Below, in pieces: positions 6,998 through 14,512 of a stretch of DNA of 17,463 bases. The translations under genes and the position numbers were made by a program. The stretch is taken from NCBI GenBank assembly GCA_937951695.1, contig CALFBL010000186.1, forward strand, positions 1 through 17,463, read 5' to 3'. The notes below the pieces were generated by a model. It worked only from the letters and a program-made list of their open reading frames with translations. It ran no database searches and was not told where the DNA came from. The first letter of the stretch is position 1; the number at the start of each line of letters is the position of its first letter. This DNA is from an uncultured Granulosicoccaceae bacterium. Its GTDB lineage: Bacteria; Pseudomonadota; Gammaproteobacteria; Granulosicoccales; Granulosicoccaceae.

Positions 6998-7082
6998 TGC
7001 CTGTGTGAACTTGACCGTTCAATTACGCTCAGACCCTTCGTTCTCTCTATACTCCCGTCTATCACTTCTATCGGTAATACCC

Positions 7083-7685
7083 ATGAGTCTGACTGTCAAT
7101 TACTACCATTTTTTGATCTCGCCTTTCAGTTATCTGTGTATTGACCGGTTCAATGCCTTAGCATCGAAATACAGTCTTTCGGTTAACTATCTGCCCATTG
7201 CACCCATGCAGGTATTCGCGGAAACAGGGGGCGTACCACCGGCTAAACGACACCCTTCCAGACAGCGTCTGCGTATGGACGAACTGACACGTTGGTCGCA
7301 GTATCTGGGTTTGAATAAGATGAATTTGACGCCGGCACATTTCCCCACTGATCAGTCGTTGGGTGCCCAAATGGTATTGGCAGCAGGTGGTGCCAGTGGT
7401 CAGGCCGAGGCAGGAAAATTATCCGATGCGTTACTCAGGGCTGTGTGGGAAGAAGAGAAAAATATTGCTGACGAGAGCGTGCTAATGGCTGCAGCCGATG
7501 GTGCCGGTCTTGTCGGTGAAAGTCTCTTGGCGCAAGCCAAAGAGAGTACGTGGGTTAAGGCGTCCGCTGACGCCACGGAGAAGGCGATCGACGTGGGTGT
7601 GATTGGATCACCGACGTTCGAAGTAAATGGCGAGGTGTTTTGGGGTCAGGACAGGCTGGACTTTCTCGAACGCGCTTTAAGCTAA
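7083..7685 (+). CDS. 2-hydroxychromene-2-carboxylate isomerase / kappa-class GST-like DsbA-fold protein
   Basis: The 200-residue product begins MSLTVNYYHFLISPFSYL, the N-terminal thioredoxin-fold strand and active-site loop of the kappa GST/HCCA isomerase family. S13 takes the place of the catalytic Ser that activates glutathione. The C-terminal GVIGSPTFEVNGEVFWGQD (172-190) carries the cis-proline (P177) and the family's FWGQDRLD signature. Members isomerise aromatic intermediates or conjugate glutathione; the substrate here is unknown. The frame is open upstream to a GTG at 7005, but the extra 26 residues do not fit the fold and the ATG at 7083 places the active-site serine normally. A sigma-70 promoter lies at 6962-6990. 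No aromatic degradation genes are nearby. Confidence 0.88.
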   Translation: MSLTVNYYHFLISPFSYLCIDRFNALASKYSLSVNYLPIAPMQVFAETGGVPPAKRHPSRQRLRMDELTRWSQYLGLNKMNLTPAHFPTDQSLGAQMVLAAGGASGQAEAGKLSDALLRAVWEEEKNIADESVLMAAADGAGLVGESLLAQAKESTWVKASADATEKAIDVGVIGSPTFEVNGEVFWGQDRLDFLERALS

Positions 7686-7694
7686 GCAATTCAC

Positions 7695-7714
7695 ACATCG
7701 CCACTGTGCGATGT
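7695..7714 (+). other. Hairpin between the isomerase-like and GH16 genes
   Basis: ACATCGC and GCGATGT are perfect 7-bp arms around CACTGT. No T-tract follows, so it may be a weak or Rho-dependent terminator, or an operator for the GH16 gene starting at 7754. The 68-bp gap shows no convincing promoter. Confidence 0.35.
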
Positions 7715-7753
7715 CGATAGGTTAGACAGAACTTCAAGGTTCGGTATAGACAC

Positions 7754-9409
7754 ATGATGACATTTGCACGGGTTGTACAGAAACGATGGTTGATGGGCGC
7801 GATGGTATTAATTGCTGCGAGCACGGCACCCGTTGCTCACGCCGATACCTGTGAAGCCTACGATGCAAACGCTCCGTACGAACTGGTGTTCGCCGATGAG
7901 TTCAACGAAGGCGAGCTCGATCGGGTTCGTTGGAACACAGAAATGCTCTGGGGGCCGGGCGTCATCATCAACAATGAAATGCAATACTACGTCGGCGAAG
8001 GCCAATTCGGATACAACCCGTTTGAAGTAGCGGATGGGGTGTTGTCTATCAAGGCTGACAAAACCCCGTTCGACCGAAGCCGACTGTATTTGACCCAATC
8101 AATTTACTCTGCCACCGCCGCTGAAGTGCTCTGGCGGCAGCCTGAAGGTGCGGTGAGCTACGACGTTAAGCGCGATGGGGCTTTCCTGGGATCTGTAGAA
8201 GGCGGTGCTTGGTTTGAACCGTCGCTGCGCGATGGGATTGACTACGCCTATGAGATTACTGCGCGCGATGAGAACGGCACGGCTCTGTCCACAGAACAAA
8301 TCACCGTCAACACCTCTGAACGCTCTGTCTCTGTTCCGCGAACCCCTTTCTCACTTGAGCTCGATACGGTTATCTACTCAGATCGATCCGCAGAGCTGGT
8401 CTGGCGTTCCCCCAATCGTGCGGCCTATTACGTTGTCACTCACAATGGGGAGTCTCGGCGCCTAAACGGTCGAACCTTCGACAGTCTGTATCTGGATGAT
8501 GTCGCACCCAATACTGATTTAACTTACACCATCGCCGCGTACGACTTGTGCGATGAGCGGATCATCGAAGACACAATCGTCTTGAATACAGCCGATGGAC
8601 AAACCCCGAGTACGGTTGCCGAGCGTTTGGTGATCAACGCGGTAATCTATTCCGAATCCACAGCAGAGATCAGCTGGAGCGCGGTTCAAGGGGCCACCCA
8701 GTACACGCTTTTCGATAATGGTGAGCTGATAGCGACCATTACCGGTCGATCTCAGTTCGTCAATGACATGGTGCCGGGTGTGGACCGAAAGTTTCTGGTG
8801 GTTGCTGAGGATAGTGACGGAATTGAACTGGATAGCACAACCCGAACTTTGAACACTGCGGATGCCAGTTTTGCGTTGAATCGTCAACCGTTTGTCTCTG
8901 GTGTGCTTACCAGCTACGACTCGTTCCGCTTCAAATACGGTCGTGTGGAGATGCGCGCCCGTATGCCAGCGGGTAAAGGTCTCTGGAGTGCCTTCTGGTT
9001 ATTGAACGCCTATTACCACGACGCAGAGCCGGAAGATCCTGAGATCGACATCATTGAAGCCATCGGTGATCAGACCACTACCGCAAATCAGGCTTACCAC
9101 ACCCGGGCTGATACGAACGGAGACGGCGTGACCGACAGTTCGGTGTCAGATGAGTACCGTGCAACAATTGTTGACTTTTCATCTGGATTTCATCGTTACG
9201 CGGTTGAGTGGACACCAGAATCCATCGTCTGGTCGGTTGATGACGTAGTTACCGCAGAGGTGCGCGGTGAGCGGGTTTCGCAGGAACAGATGTACATTAT
9301 ATTGAATCTTGCCGTGGGTGGAAGCTTCCCCGGACCGCCGGATGAATCGACACAATTCCCCGCTAGTTTCGACATCGATTATGTAAGGGTGTATCAGAAA
9401 AGGCCTTGA
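7754..9409 (+). CDS. Secreted GH16 beta-glucanase with three internal FN3-like repeats
   Basis: The 551-residue protein starts with a signal peptide (positive RVVQKR, hydrophobic core, predicted cleavage after AHA at about residue 30). The GH16 fold begins with YELVFADEFN..LD...W (42-60) and runs to ADGVLSIKADKTP (93-105). It then resumes at FVSGVLTSYDSF (380-391) with the catalytic motif EIDIIE (E430 nucleophile, D432, E435 acid/base). Between them lie three related units of about 88-90 residues (about 113-200, 201-290, 291-378), each opening with an IYS.S.AE..W-type strand and resembling FN3 domains. A D.N.DG...D calcium-type loop lies at 453-461. The core resembles ExoK/ExsH-type beta-glucanases, but substrate (laminarin, mixed-linkage glucan or an exopolysaccharide) cannot be told. 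ATG 7754 and 7757 are both possible starts and neither has a clear ribosome site. Confidence 0.9.
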   Translation: MMTFARVVQKRWLMGAMVLIAASTAPVAHADTCEAYDANAPYELVFADEFNEGELDRVRWNTEMLWGPGVIINNEMQYYVGEGQFGYNPFEVADGVLSIKADKTPFDRSRLYLTQSIYSATAAEVLWRQPEGAVSYDVKRDGAFLGSVEGGAWFEPSLRDGIDYAYEITARDENGTALSTEQITVNTSERSVSVPRTPFSLELDTVIYSDRSAELVWRSPNRAAYYVVTHNGESRRLNGRTFDSLYLDDVAPNTDLTYTIAAYDLCDERIIEDTIVLNTADGQTPSTVAERLVINAVIYSESTAEISWSAVQGATQYTLFDNGELIATITGRSQFVNDMVPGVDRKFLVVAEDSDGIELDSTTRTLNTADASFALNRQPFVSGVLTSYDSFRFKYGRVEMRARMPAGKGLWSAFWLLNAYYHDAEPEDPEIDIIEAIGDQTTTANQAYHTRADTNGDGVTDSSVSDEYRATIVDFSSGFHRYAVEWTPESIVWSVDDVVTAEVRGERVSQEQMYIILNLAVGGSFPGPPDESTQFPASFDIDYVRVYQKRP

Positions 9410-9548
9410 GTATCGGAGTCTTGTCACATTCTTCCTGTCAAGGAACCCACTTAGTCAAACGATAAGAATGATGTGAGGCAAGTGTTCGATATTTGCCTAC
9501 CGTCCAGTGATGAATAATCACACGACGAATCTCACACCTCTGCCGGAT

Positions 9549-9563
9549 CGAATCTCTGATTCG
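9549..9563 (+). other. Short hairpin upstream of the repeat lipoprotein gene
   Basis: CGAATC-TCT-GATTCG is a perfect inverted repeat 27 nt before the ATG at 9590. The remainder of the 180-bp gap 9410-9589 shows no convincing promoter to my reading. The hairpin could be a leader structure or an operator. Confidence 0.3.
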
Positions 9564-9589
9564 GGTTAGAATGACTAAGGAACTAACTC

Positions 9590-10684
9590 ATGACTCCTCG
9601 TTTTTATAGTGTCGCGGCATCTGTCGCATTGGCACTGGCGATGACAGCTTGCAGCAGCGGTAACCCTGTCGCAACTGGCTCATCTTCTTTTGATCAAGAA
9701 TTTGCAAACAAGAGCGCTGCTCTGAAAGCTCGTGAAGCTGAACTGAATCGCCGTGAATCAGCCTTGCAAAATGCTCCAGCAGTCGCTGCCGCTAACCCAG
9801 GTGGCGGCAACAGCCTGTTGCCACCTAAAGCCTCTCCTGGCCAGTGCTTCACACGAGTATGGCAAGAGCCTACTTACACCACTACTTCTGAGCGTAAGTT
9901 GGTTCAGGAAGCAGGCGAGCGGATCGAAGTTATCCCTGCCAAGTACACCAAAGGTACAAAGCGTATCGTTGTTGAAGAAGCTTCAACCAAGCTGATCACA
10001 GTACCTGCTACTTACAAGACTGTGAGTGAGCGAATCATGGTTCGAGCTGGCGGCACACGTATCGAAACAGTTCCTGCTGTCTATGAGACGGTGACTGAGC
10101 GCGTTATCGAAAAGCCAGCTCACACAATCTGGAAGAAGGGTGCAGGGCCTATCCAGCGTCTTGACGCGTCTACGGGTGAAATCATGTGTTTGGTGGAAGT
10201 GCCAGCCACTTATAGAACTATTTCCAAGCAAGTCGTAAAAACTCCAGCGTCTTCACGTACGATCGAAACGCCAGCTGAGTACAAGACTGTGACTCGTCGG
10301 GTTGTGGATCAGCCAGCTTACACCAAGACTGTAGAAATCCCAGCCAAGTACAGCACTGTACAAGTGACTGAGCTTGCTTCGCCTGCTTCAGAGCGTCGCG
10401 TAGCTATTCCAGCCAAGTACGAGACAGTCTCTTCGCGTAAGCAAGTCACGGACGGTAGTATGGCTTGGCGTGAGATCTTGTGTGACACCAACACGACTCC
10501 GGGTAAGGTTCGTGAAATCCAGGGTGCATTGCGTTCAGCTGGTTACAACCCAGGCAGCGTTGATGGTCAAATCGGTCCTTCAACAGTAAGCGCTGTATCG
10601 GCTTACCAAAAGTCTAAAGGCTTGGATGGTGACGGTGTATTGACTGCTGCAACGGTTAAAGCACTGGGCGTATCAATGCGTTAA
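9590..10684 (+). CDS. Repeat-rich lipoprotein with C-terminal peptidoglycan-binding domain
   Basis: The 364-residue product has a lipoprotein signal ending AMTAC, with lipidation expected at C21. A short charged helical or coiled-coil segment (about 35-60) and a Pro/Ala/Gly linker follow. Residues 86-297 hold about eight repeats of some 23 residues built on 'PA.Y.TV..R.V...A', for example VPATYKTVSERIMV and TPAEYKTVTRRVVD. Cys residues at 86, 200 and 298 sit at roughly similar places in a larger period. Residues about 303-360 form a PG_binding_1 domain (VREIQGALRSAGYNPGSVDG.IGP.T..A). The protein is likely anchored in the outer membrane and clamped to the cell wall. Codons are rich in GCT, CGT and ACT, unlike the neighbours, which suggests high expression. 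AAGGAA precedes the ATG. I do not recognise a specific function for the repeats. Confidence 0.85.
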   Translation: MTPRFYSVAASVALALAMTACSSGNPVATGSSSFDQEFANKSAALKAREAELNRRESALQNAPAVAAANPGGGNSLLPPKASPGQCFTRVWQEPTYTTTSERKLVQEAGERIEVIPAKYTKGTKRIVVEEASTKLITVPATYKTVSERIMVRAGGTRIETVPAVYETVTERVIEKPAHTIWKKGAGPIQRLDASTGEIMCLVEVPATYRTISKQVVKTPASSRTIETPAEYKTVTRRVVDQPAYTKTVEIPAKYSTVQVTELASPASERRVAIPAKYETVSSRKQVTDGSMAWREILCDTNTTPGKVREIQGALRSAGYNPGSVDGQIGPSTVSAVSAYQKSKGLDGDGVLTAATVKALGVSMR

Positions 10685-10694
10685 GTTGCTTCAA

Positions 10695-10717
10695 AATTGT
10701 TTATTTCATAAACAATT
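10695..10717 (+). other. Perfect 10-bp hairpin directly after the repeat lipoprotein gene
   Basis: AATTGTTTAT and ATAAACAATT flank a TTC loop, 10 nt after the stop codon. It is AT-rich and lacks a T-tract, so it is more likely an mRNA 3'-end structure working with the following terminator than a terminator itself. Confidence 0.5.
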
Positions 10718-10721
10718 CCTA

Positions 10722-10758
10722 ACAGCGTCGATTGGTTAGCCCAATCGGCGCTGTTTTT
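10722..10758 (+). terminator. Strong Rho-independent terminator after the repeat lipoprotein gene
   Basis: A 14-bp stem (ACAGCGTCGATTGG with CCAATCGGCGCTGT, one T-G wobble) closes a five-base loop and is followed by TTTT-G-TTT. It ends the lipoprotein transcript and isolates it from the YidB-like gene at 10888. Confidence 0.9.
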
Positions 10759-10794
10759 GTTTGTGCGCATAGAAACCCTCATACCAAAAGCGTT

Positions 10795-10813
10795 TACACT
10801 ATATTGCAGTGTA
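10795..10813. promoter_or_regulatory. Inverted repeat upstream of the YidB-like gene, candidate operator
   Basis: TACACT-ATATTGC-AGTGTA has perfect 6-bp arms and lies 75-93 nt before the ATG at 10888. No clear -35/-10 pair could be placed around it, so the role is uncertain. Confidence 0.25.
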
Positions 10814-10887
10814 CGGGTTGATTACTGAACGCTATGCCCTCAGAGTGTCGTTGGAGTTTTTACAATAACGTTTCGTGAGGTGCACTA

Positions 10888-11298
10888 ATGGATTTACTCA
10901 AAATGGGCCAGCAACTGCTGGGTGACAAGCTTGGTGATAACGCCGGCGGCATGATGGAAGCTTTATCAGGCTTAACCAGTGGGAAAGGGCTTGACTTAGC
11001 CGGTATCAAAGAGAAATTGATGGCCGGCGGAATGGGTGATGAACTGCAATCCTGGTTAGGCGATGGTGAAAACAAGGAAGTCACGGCCGAGCAGGTTAAG
11101 AATGCGCTGGGCGAAGATCAGGTGGCACAAGTGGCCAACAAGCTTGGTTGCGACACCGATACCGCTGCTTCTCAATTGAAAGACGTGCTACCCAGCTTAA
11201 TGGACAAAGCCAGTTCAGGTGGCGATCTAATGTCTCAATTCACCGGCGGTGGCGCAGGGGGGTTGATGGGCATGGCCAAAGGGCTGTTCAACAAGTAG
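10888..11298 (+). CDS. YidB family protein (DUF937)
   Basis: The 136-residue product matches the DUF937/YidB family. It begins with a helical MDLLKMGQQLLG segment and a Gly/Met-rich stretch (GGMMEALSGL, MAGGMGDELQSWLG). A helical bundle with VTAEQVKNALGEDQVAQVANKLG (about 65-87) follows, then the typical AASQLKDVLPSLMDKAS and a glycine-rich C-terminus (GGGAGGLMGMAKGLF). There is no signal peptide. The function of the family is not established. GAGG about 8 nt before the ATG supports the start. The gene stands alone between the terminator at 10722-10758 and a convergent transporter gene. Confidence 0.88.
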   Translation: MDLLKMGQQLLGDKLGDNAGGMMEALSGLTSGKGLDLAGIKEKLMAGGMGDELQSWLGDGENKEVTAEQVKNALGEDQVAQVANKLGCDTDTAASQLKDVLPSLMDKASSGGDLMSQFTGGGAGGLMGMAKGLFNK

Positions 11299-11355
11299 GA
11301 TTAAGAGTCAATAAATTGCTTCTGGCTTACATTAAGCCGCTGCAGTAAAGATTGC

Positions 11356-11389
11356 AGTAGCTCGGATCCCAATCAGGATCCGGTCTACT
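11356..11389. terminator. Hairpin at the convergent junction of the YidB-like and EamA genes, possible bidirectional terminator
   Basis: CGGATCC-CAATCA-GGATCCG forms a perfect 7-bp stem (11363-11382). It is extended by AGTAG/CTACT (11356-11360 and 11385-11389) across a two-base internal loop containing a T-G pair. It abuts the EamA stop codon (complement of 11390-11392). Neither strand has a T-tract, so intrinsic termination is uncertain. Confidence 0.45.
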
Positions 11390-12289
11390 CTATCCAACCG
11401 CTTGAGTGCGACTATCGCCAATGATGTCCACCACCCCGGCGAGTACGATGATGCTCCCCCCCACCCAAGACACAGCGTTGAGTGAATTCCCTTCGATAAG
11501 ACTGAAAGAGACGGTTGCTGTGAGAATCTCTGCCATGGTCAGTAGTGCAGCCGTTGCTGCCTGAAGTCTCTGAGCGCCCCAAACCACAAACACCATTAGT
11601 GGAAACTGCAAACCCACTCCCACCAGAATTGCCATCGGCAGCCCCGCCTGCAGAGACACCGCGTTGAGCGTCTCCAGCGGTGCGTCCTCTATCAAGGCCA
11701 TCGCCAACAGAGCAAACCCACCGGCGAACACAAACGAGGTTAAGCTCGAGACTCTGGGTGTTGGGTTCGTTCGATGCTGCAGGAACACCAACCCAAGCCC
11801 CCACATCGAACCTGCCATCAGGCCGCACCAGTCACCCGCATTTTGTGGTACCGGAACCCAGGACTCACCGCCAGAGAGCAGTAACCACAAGCCAGACAGC
11901 GCAATGACAACCACCAAGTAGTGCCTGCGGATCGGGTTAACGCCGTAAAACGCGACGTTCCATAAAATTGCCCAAGCGGGTAGGCTGTAAAATAAAAATA
12001 TAACCCGTACCACATCGGATAACAGGATGCCCGTGAAATACAACATGGTGCTGGAACCCATACAGAGTCCGATTAACCAGTTGTCTAGATTTTTGAGTTC
12101 GCTCAGCTCTTTGTAATACATCACCATCAGGGTGGCAGCGATGACGGCTGAAAATTGAATCAGTACGATGGCCCAAAAGTTTGATATCCCAGCACTCTCG
12201 ATGCTTTGCAGGGGCAACCAGATCAAGCCCCAAATGGCCGATCCTATGAGTGTGGCGACCGCGCCTGCCAGGGTGGGCTTGTTTACCAC
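11390..12289 (-). CDS. EamA/DMT superfamily transporter
   Basis: The 299-residue product has about ten hydrophobic helices in two EamA-type halves. The first half opens with GAVATLIGSAIWGLIWLPLQ and contains FYSLPAWAILWNVAFYG. The second holds GDWCGLMAGSMWGLGLVFLQ and ends with the usual LLTMAEILTATVSFSLIEG..L..VSWVGGSIIVLAGVVD. The drug/metabolite transporter superfamily includes exporters of amino acids and their derivatives. The start is GTG at 12289, and the first seven bases overlap the end of the nitroreductase gene (GTGGTAA), so translation is coupled. The pairing suggests the transporter handles a substrate or product of that enzyme, which is inference. Confidence 0.88.
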   Translation of the reverse strand: MVNKPTLAGAVATLIGSAIWGLIWLPLQSIESAGISNFWAIVLIQFSAVIAATLMVMYYKELSELKNLDNWLIGLCMGSSTMLYFTGILLSDVVRVIFLFYSLPAWAILWNVAFYGVNPIRRHYLVVVIALSGLWLLLSGGESWVPVPQNAGDWCGLMAGSMWGLGLVFLQHRTNPTPRVSSLTSFVFAGGFALLAMALIEDAPLETLNAVSLQAGLPMAILVGVGLQFPLMVFVVWGAQRLQAATAALLTMAEILTATVSFSLIEGNSLNAVSWVGGSIIVLAGVVDIIGDSRTQAVG

Positions 12290-12963
12290 CGCGTCATGAT
12301 GTGGTCAAGTGGCAGCTTTTCGATGTCTGGAACCACGGCATCGGTTGCGGGATATCCGGTTACCAATAACAGGAATGCACGGTCCTGGTTTGGCCGTGAC
12401 AACAGTTGCCGCAAAAAGCCCATGGGGCTGGGTGTGTGGGTCAGGGTGGCAAGACCTGCGTTGTGCAACGCGGCAATCAGTAAGCCCGTGGCTATGCCGA
12501 CCGATTCTGGCGTGTAGTAGTGTTTGCGTTTTTCCCCGTCGGGCGTCAGCGTATGCTTGCGTGCAAAGATCGCAATCAACCAGGGCGCAGTTTCGAGAAA
12601 GGGCTTGGCCGCATCGGTGGCAAACGGTGTTAGCGCGTCCAGCCATTCATCGGATGCCCGGTGATCGTAGAATTCGCGCTCCTCTTCTTCAGCAGCCAAG
12701 CGAATCTTGCGCTTCATCGTTGCATCTTGAATGGCTGCGAAATGCCAGGGCTGCATGTTGGCACCGCTGGGTGCTGATGCAGCTGTCGCGATGGCGTTGG
12801 TGATCACCGAGTCGGGTACCGGTGTGGGCGCAAAATCACGTACCGTTCGGCGTTGTTGCATCAGGGTCTTAAAACTCTCTGAACGCACAATGAGTTCATC
12901 GGCGCAACGATGCGTGAATTGCAAGGGTTGCATCGGTGCCGGTTTGGACGAGTTGTTATTCAT
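12283..12963 (-). CDS. Nitroreductase-fold flavoprotein, probable iodotyrosine deiodinase-like halotyrosine dehalogenase
   Basis: The 226-residue FMN protein has RRTVRDF (38-44) and SGANMQPW (66-73) for flavin binding, and HYYTPESVGIATGLLIAAL (148-166). The C-terminal region LATLTHTPSPMGFL, then LSRPNQDRAFLLLVTGYP and VPDIEKLPLDHIM, aligns closely with human iodotyrosine deiodinase as I recall it. The three residues that bind the amino-acid part of halotyrosine in the human enzyme (E157, Y161, K182) are present as E95, Y99 and K120, with the same spacing and in the same AEEEE..FY and AAKPFLETAP contexts. Reductive dehalogenation of iodo- or bromotyrosine is therefore predicted. There is no membrane anchor. 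AGGT lies about 7 nt before the ATG. It overlaps the downstream EamA gene by 7 nt. Confidence 0.85.
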   Translation of the reverse strand: MNNNSSKPAPMQPLQFTHRCADELIVRSESFKTLMQQRRTVRDFAPTPVPDSVITNAIATAASAPSGANMQPWHFAAIQDATMKRKIRLAAEEEEREFYDHRASDEWLDALTPFATDAAKPFLETAPWLIAIFARKHTLTPDGEKRKHYYTPESVGIATGLLIAALHNAGLATLTHTPSPMGFLRQLLSRPNQDRAFLLLVTGYPATDAVVPDIEKLPLDHIMTRW

Positions 12964-13032
12964 GAGCTACCTATCGGAACGTTGTCCTGTGCGGAATCAG
13001 AGTCCGTTGCTGATCCATAGCTGGCATTTAAC

Positions 13033-13989
13033 TTACATTTGTTTGGGAATTTCCATTCGGCGAAGCTCTTTGGGTATTGAAAACGTGATGGTTTCTTCAA
13101 TGCCGTCGTATTCGGTCGTGGTCTTGCCGCCAGCGTCTTTCAATGCTTGTATCACTTCCTGCACTAGCACTTCAGGTGCAGAAGCCCCAGCGGTGACGCC
13201 TACACTCTTCCTGTCAGTCAGCCAGTCTTGCTGAATCAAGGAGGCGTCGGCGATAAGATAAGATTCAACGCCGGCTCGTTCACCGAGTTCGCGTAATCGA
13301 TTGGAGTTTGAACTGTTTGAAGCGCCAACCACCAGCAACAGATCCACTTTGTCGCACAATGCTTTAACCGCGTCTTGGCGGTTTTGTGTGGCGTAGCAAA
13401 TATCATCTCGTTTAGGAGCTGCAATCGCGGGGAAACGTTTCCGCAAGGTGTTGATAATCTCTTCGGTATCATCAACACTTAAGGTGGTTTGCGAAACAAA
13501 CGCTAAGGTATCCGGATTTTTTACCTCAAGCTTTGCAACATCGTCAGAGGTTTCAACGAGAATGATTCGCCCGCCTCTGGATGTGTCGTAACGCCCCATG
13601 GTGCCTTCCACTTCCGGGTGGCCAGCGTGGCCAATCAGAATGACCTCTTTGCCTTGCCGAGCGTATCTAACAACTTCAAGATGCACCTTGGTCACCAATG
13701 GGCACGTAGCATCAAAGACTTGCAGCCCGCGAGCCGAGGCCTCATCTTCGATGGCCTTGGAAACACCGTGCGCACTAAAGATGACCGTATTGTCGTCAGG
13801 TACTTCTTTTAGCTCTTCAACAAACACCGCACCTTTTTCGCGCAACTCATCTACAACGTATTTGTTGTGGACGACTTCATGTCGTACGTAGATCGGTGCT
13901 CCGTGCAAGTGCAGCGCTCGCTCAACAATGTCGATGGCGCGATCCACGCCTGCACAAAAGCCTCGGGGGTTAGCCAGCAATATGTCCAT
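13033..13989 (-). CDS. ispH: 4-hydroxy-3-methylbut-2-enyl diphosphate reductase (IspH)
   Basis: IspH carries out the last step of the non-mevalonate isoprenoid pathway, reducing HMBPP to IPP and DMAPP with a [4Fe-4S] cluster. The 318-residue protein has the three cluster cysteines C12 (NPRGFCAGV), C96 (DATCPLV) and C198 (DDICYATQNRQ). It also has the substrate-binding histidines H41, H74 and H124 and E126 (HPEVEGT), and the SSNSNRL motif. Length is as in E. coli. GAGG about 8 nt upstream supports the ATG at 13989. It is 29 nt after lspA; the fkpB gene that separates them in E. coli is missing. Its stop is 69 nt before the nitroreductase ATG. Confidence 0.97.
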   Translation of the reverse strand: MDILLANPRGFCAGVDRAIDIVERALHLHGAPIYVRHEVVHNKYVVDELREKGAVFVEELKEVPDDNTVIFSAHGVSKAIEDEASARGLQVFDATCPLVTKVHLEVVRYARQGKEVILIGHAGHPEVEGTMGRYDTSRGGRIILVETSDDVAKLEVKNPDTLAFVSQTTLSVDDTEEIINTLRKRFPAIAAPKRDDICYATQNRQDAVKALCDKVDLLLVVGASNSSNSNRLRELGERAGVESYLIADASLIQQDWLTDRKSVGVTAGASAPEVLVQEVIQALKDAGGKTTTEYDGIEETITFSIPKELRRMEIPKQM

Positions 13990-14018
13990 GATATCCTCTA
14001 TTGAATGCTCATACCGCG

Positions 14019-14507
14019 TTACTTGGCAGCACTTTCATTCGGGTCTTTTTCAAAAAACGTAATGATTAATAACAATACCGTGCCGACGCTTATGGCGGCA
14101 TCGGCCACATTGAAAGAGGGGAAGTACCAAGTGTCGTAGTAGATCTGTATGAAATCCACCACGTGACCGTAGATCACTCGATCAATCAAATTGTTGCCAA
14201 TGGCGCCGCCTAATATCAATGACACAGCGATGCCTAACCATTTCTCATCGCGACGCATTCGAAACAGCCAGACGATCAGAACGATACTGATGATGACACT
14301 GATTCCGATGAAAAACCAGCGTTGCCAGCCACCTGCGTCGCTGAGAAAACTGAACGCAGCCCCTGTGTTATACGCCAAAGTGATGTTGAACCATGAGGTG
14401 ACCGGGATCTGCTCCCCGTAGCTTAGTGAGCTGTCCACCCAAACTTTGGTTATCTGATCGAGAATCACGACAACCACGGTGATCATGTATCGGGAAAGTA
14501 GGCTCAT
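14019..14507 (-). CDS. lspA: Lipoprotein signal peptidase (LspA, signal peptidase II)
   Basis: This inner-membrane aspartyl protease removes the signal peptide of prolipoproteins after lipidation; the repeat lipoprotein at 9590 is a likely substrate. The 162-residue protein has four membrane segments. The conserved blocks are LDQITK (16-21), YNTGAAFSFL, GGAIGNNLIDR (100-110) and GHVVDFI with catalytic D118, and FNVADAAI with catalytic D136. The ATG follows the ileS stop by 5 nt, and with no clear ribosome site of its own it is probably coupled to ileS translation. Confidence 0.97.
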   Translation of the reverse strand: MSLLSRYMITVVVVILDQITKVWVDSSLSYGEQIPVTSWFNITLAYNTGAAFSFLSDAGGWQRWFFIGISVIISIVLIVWLFRMRRDEKWLGIAVSLILGGAIGNNLIDRVIYGHVVDFIQIYYDTWYFPSFNVADAAISVGTVLLLIITFFEKDPNESAAK

Positions 14508-14512
14508 AATAT

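Noticed and set aside
7005..7082. 26-residue N-terminal extension of the kappa-GST-like protein from GTG 7005
   Set aside because: The active-site loop of this family lies about 13 residues from the N-terminus, which ATG 7083 gives; the extension is not hydrophobic enough for a signal peptide and would place the start within about 8 nt of the predicted transcript start.
9107..9139. Dockerin or EF-hand domain in the GH16 protein
   Set aside because: Only a single D.N.DG...D loop is present and it lies within the GH16 core; a dockerin needs two loops and their helices. It may simply bind one calcium ion.
9410..9589. Promoter elements ahead of the repeat lipoprotein (TTGCCT near 9493, AATAAT near 9513)
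   Set aside because: The spacer is only about 14 bp and other pairs are no better, so no promoter is claimed.
9845..10482. Repetitive DNA that could suggest a CRISPR array
   Set aside because: The repeats are protein-level, about 69 bp in period, degenerate at DNA level, in one frame, and lack unique spacers.
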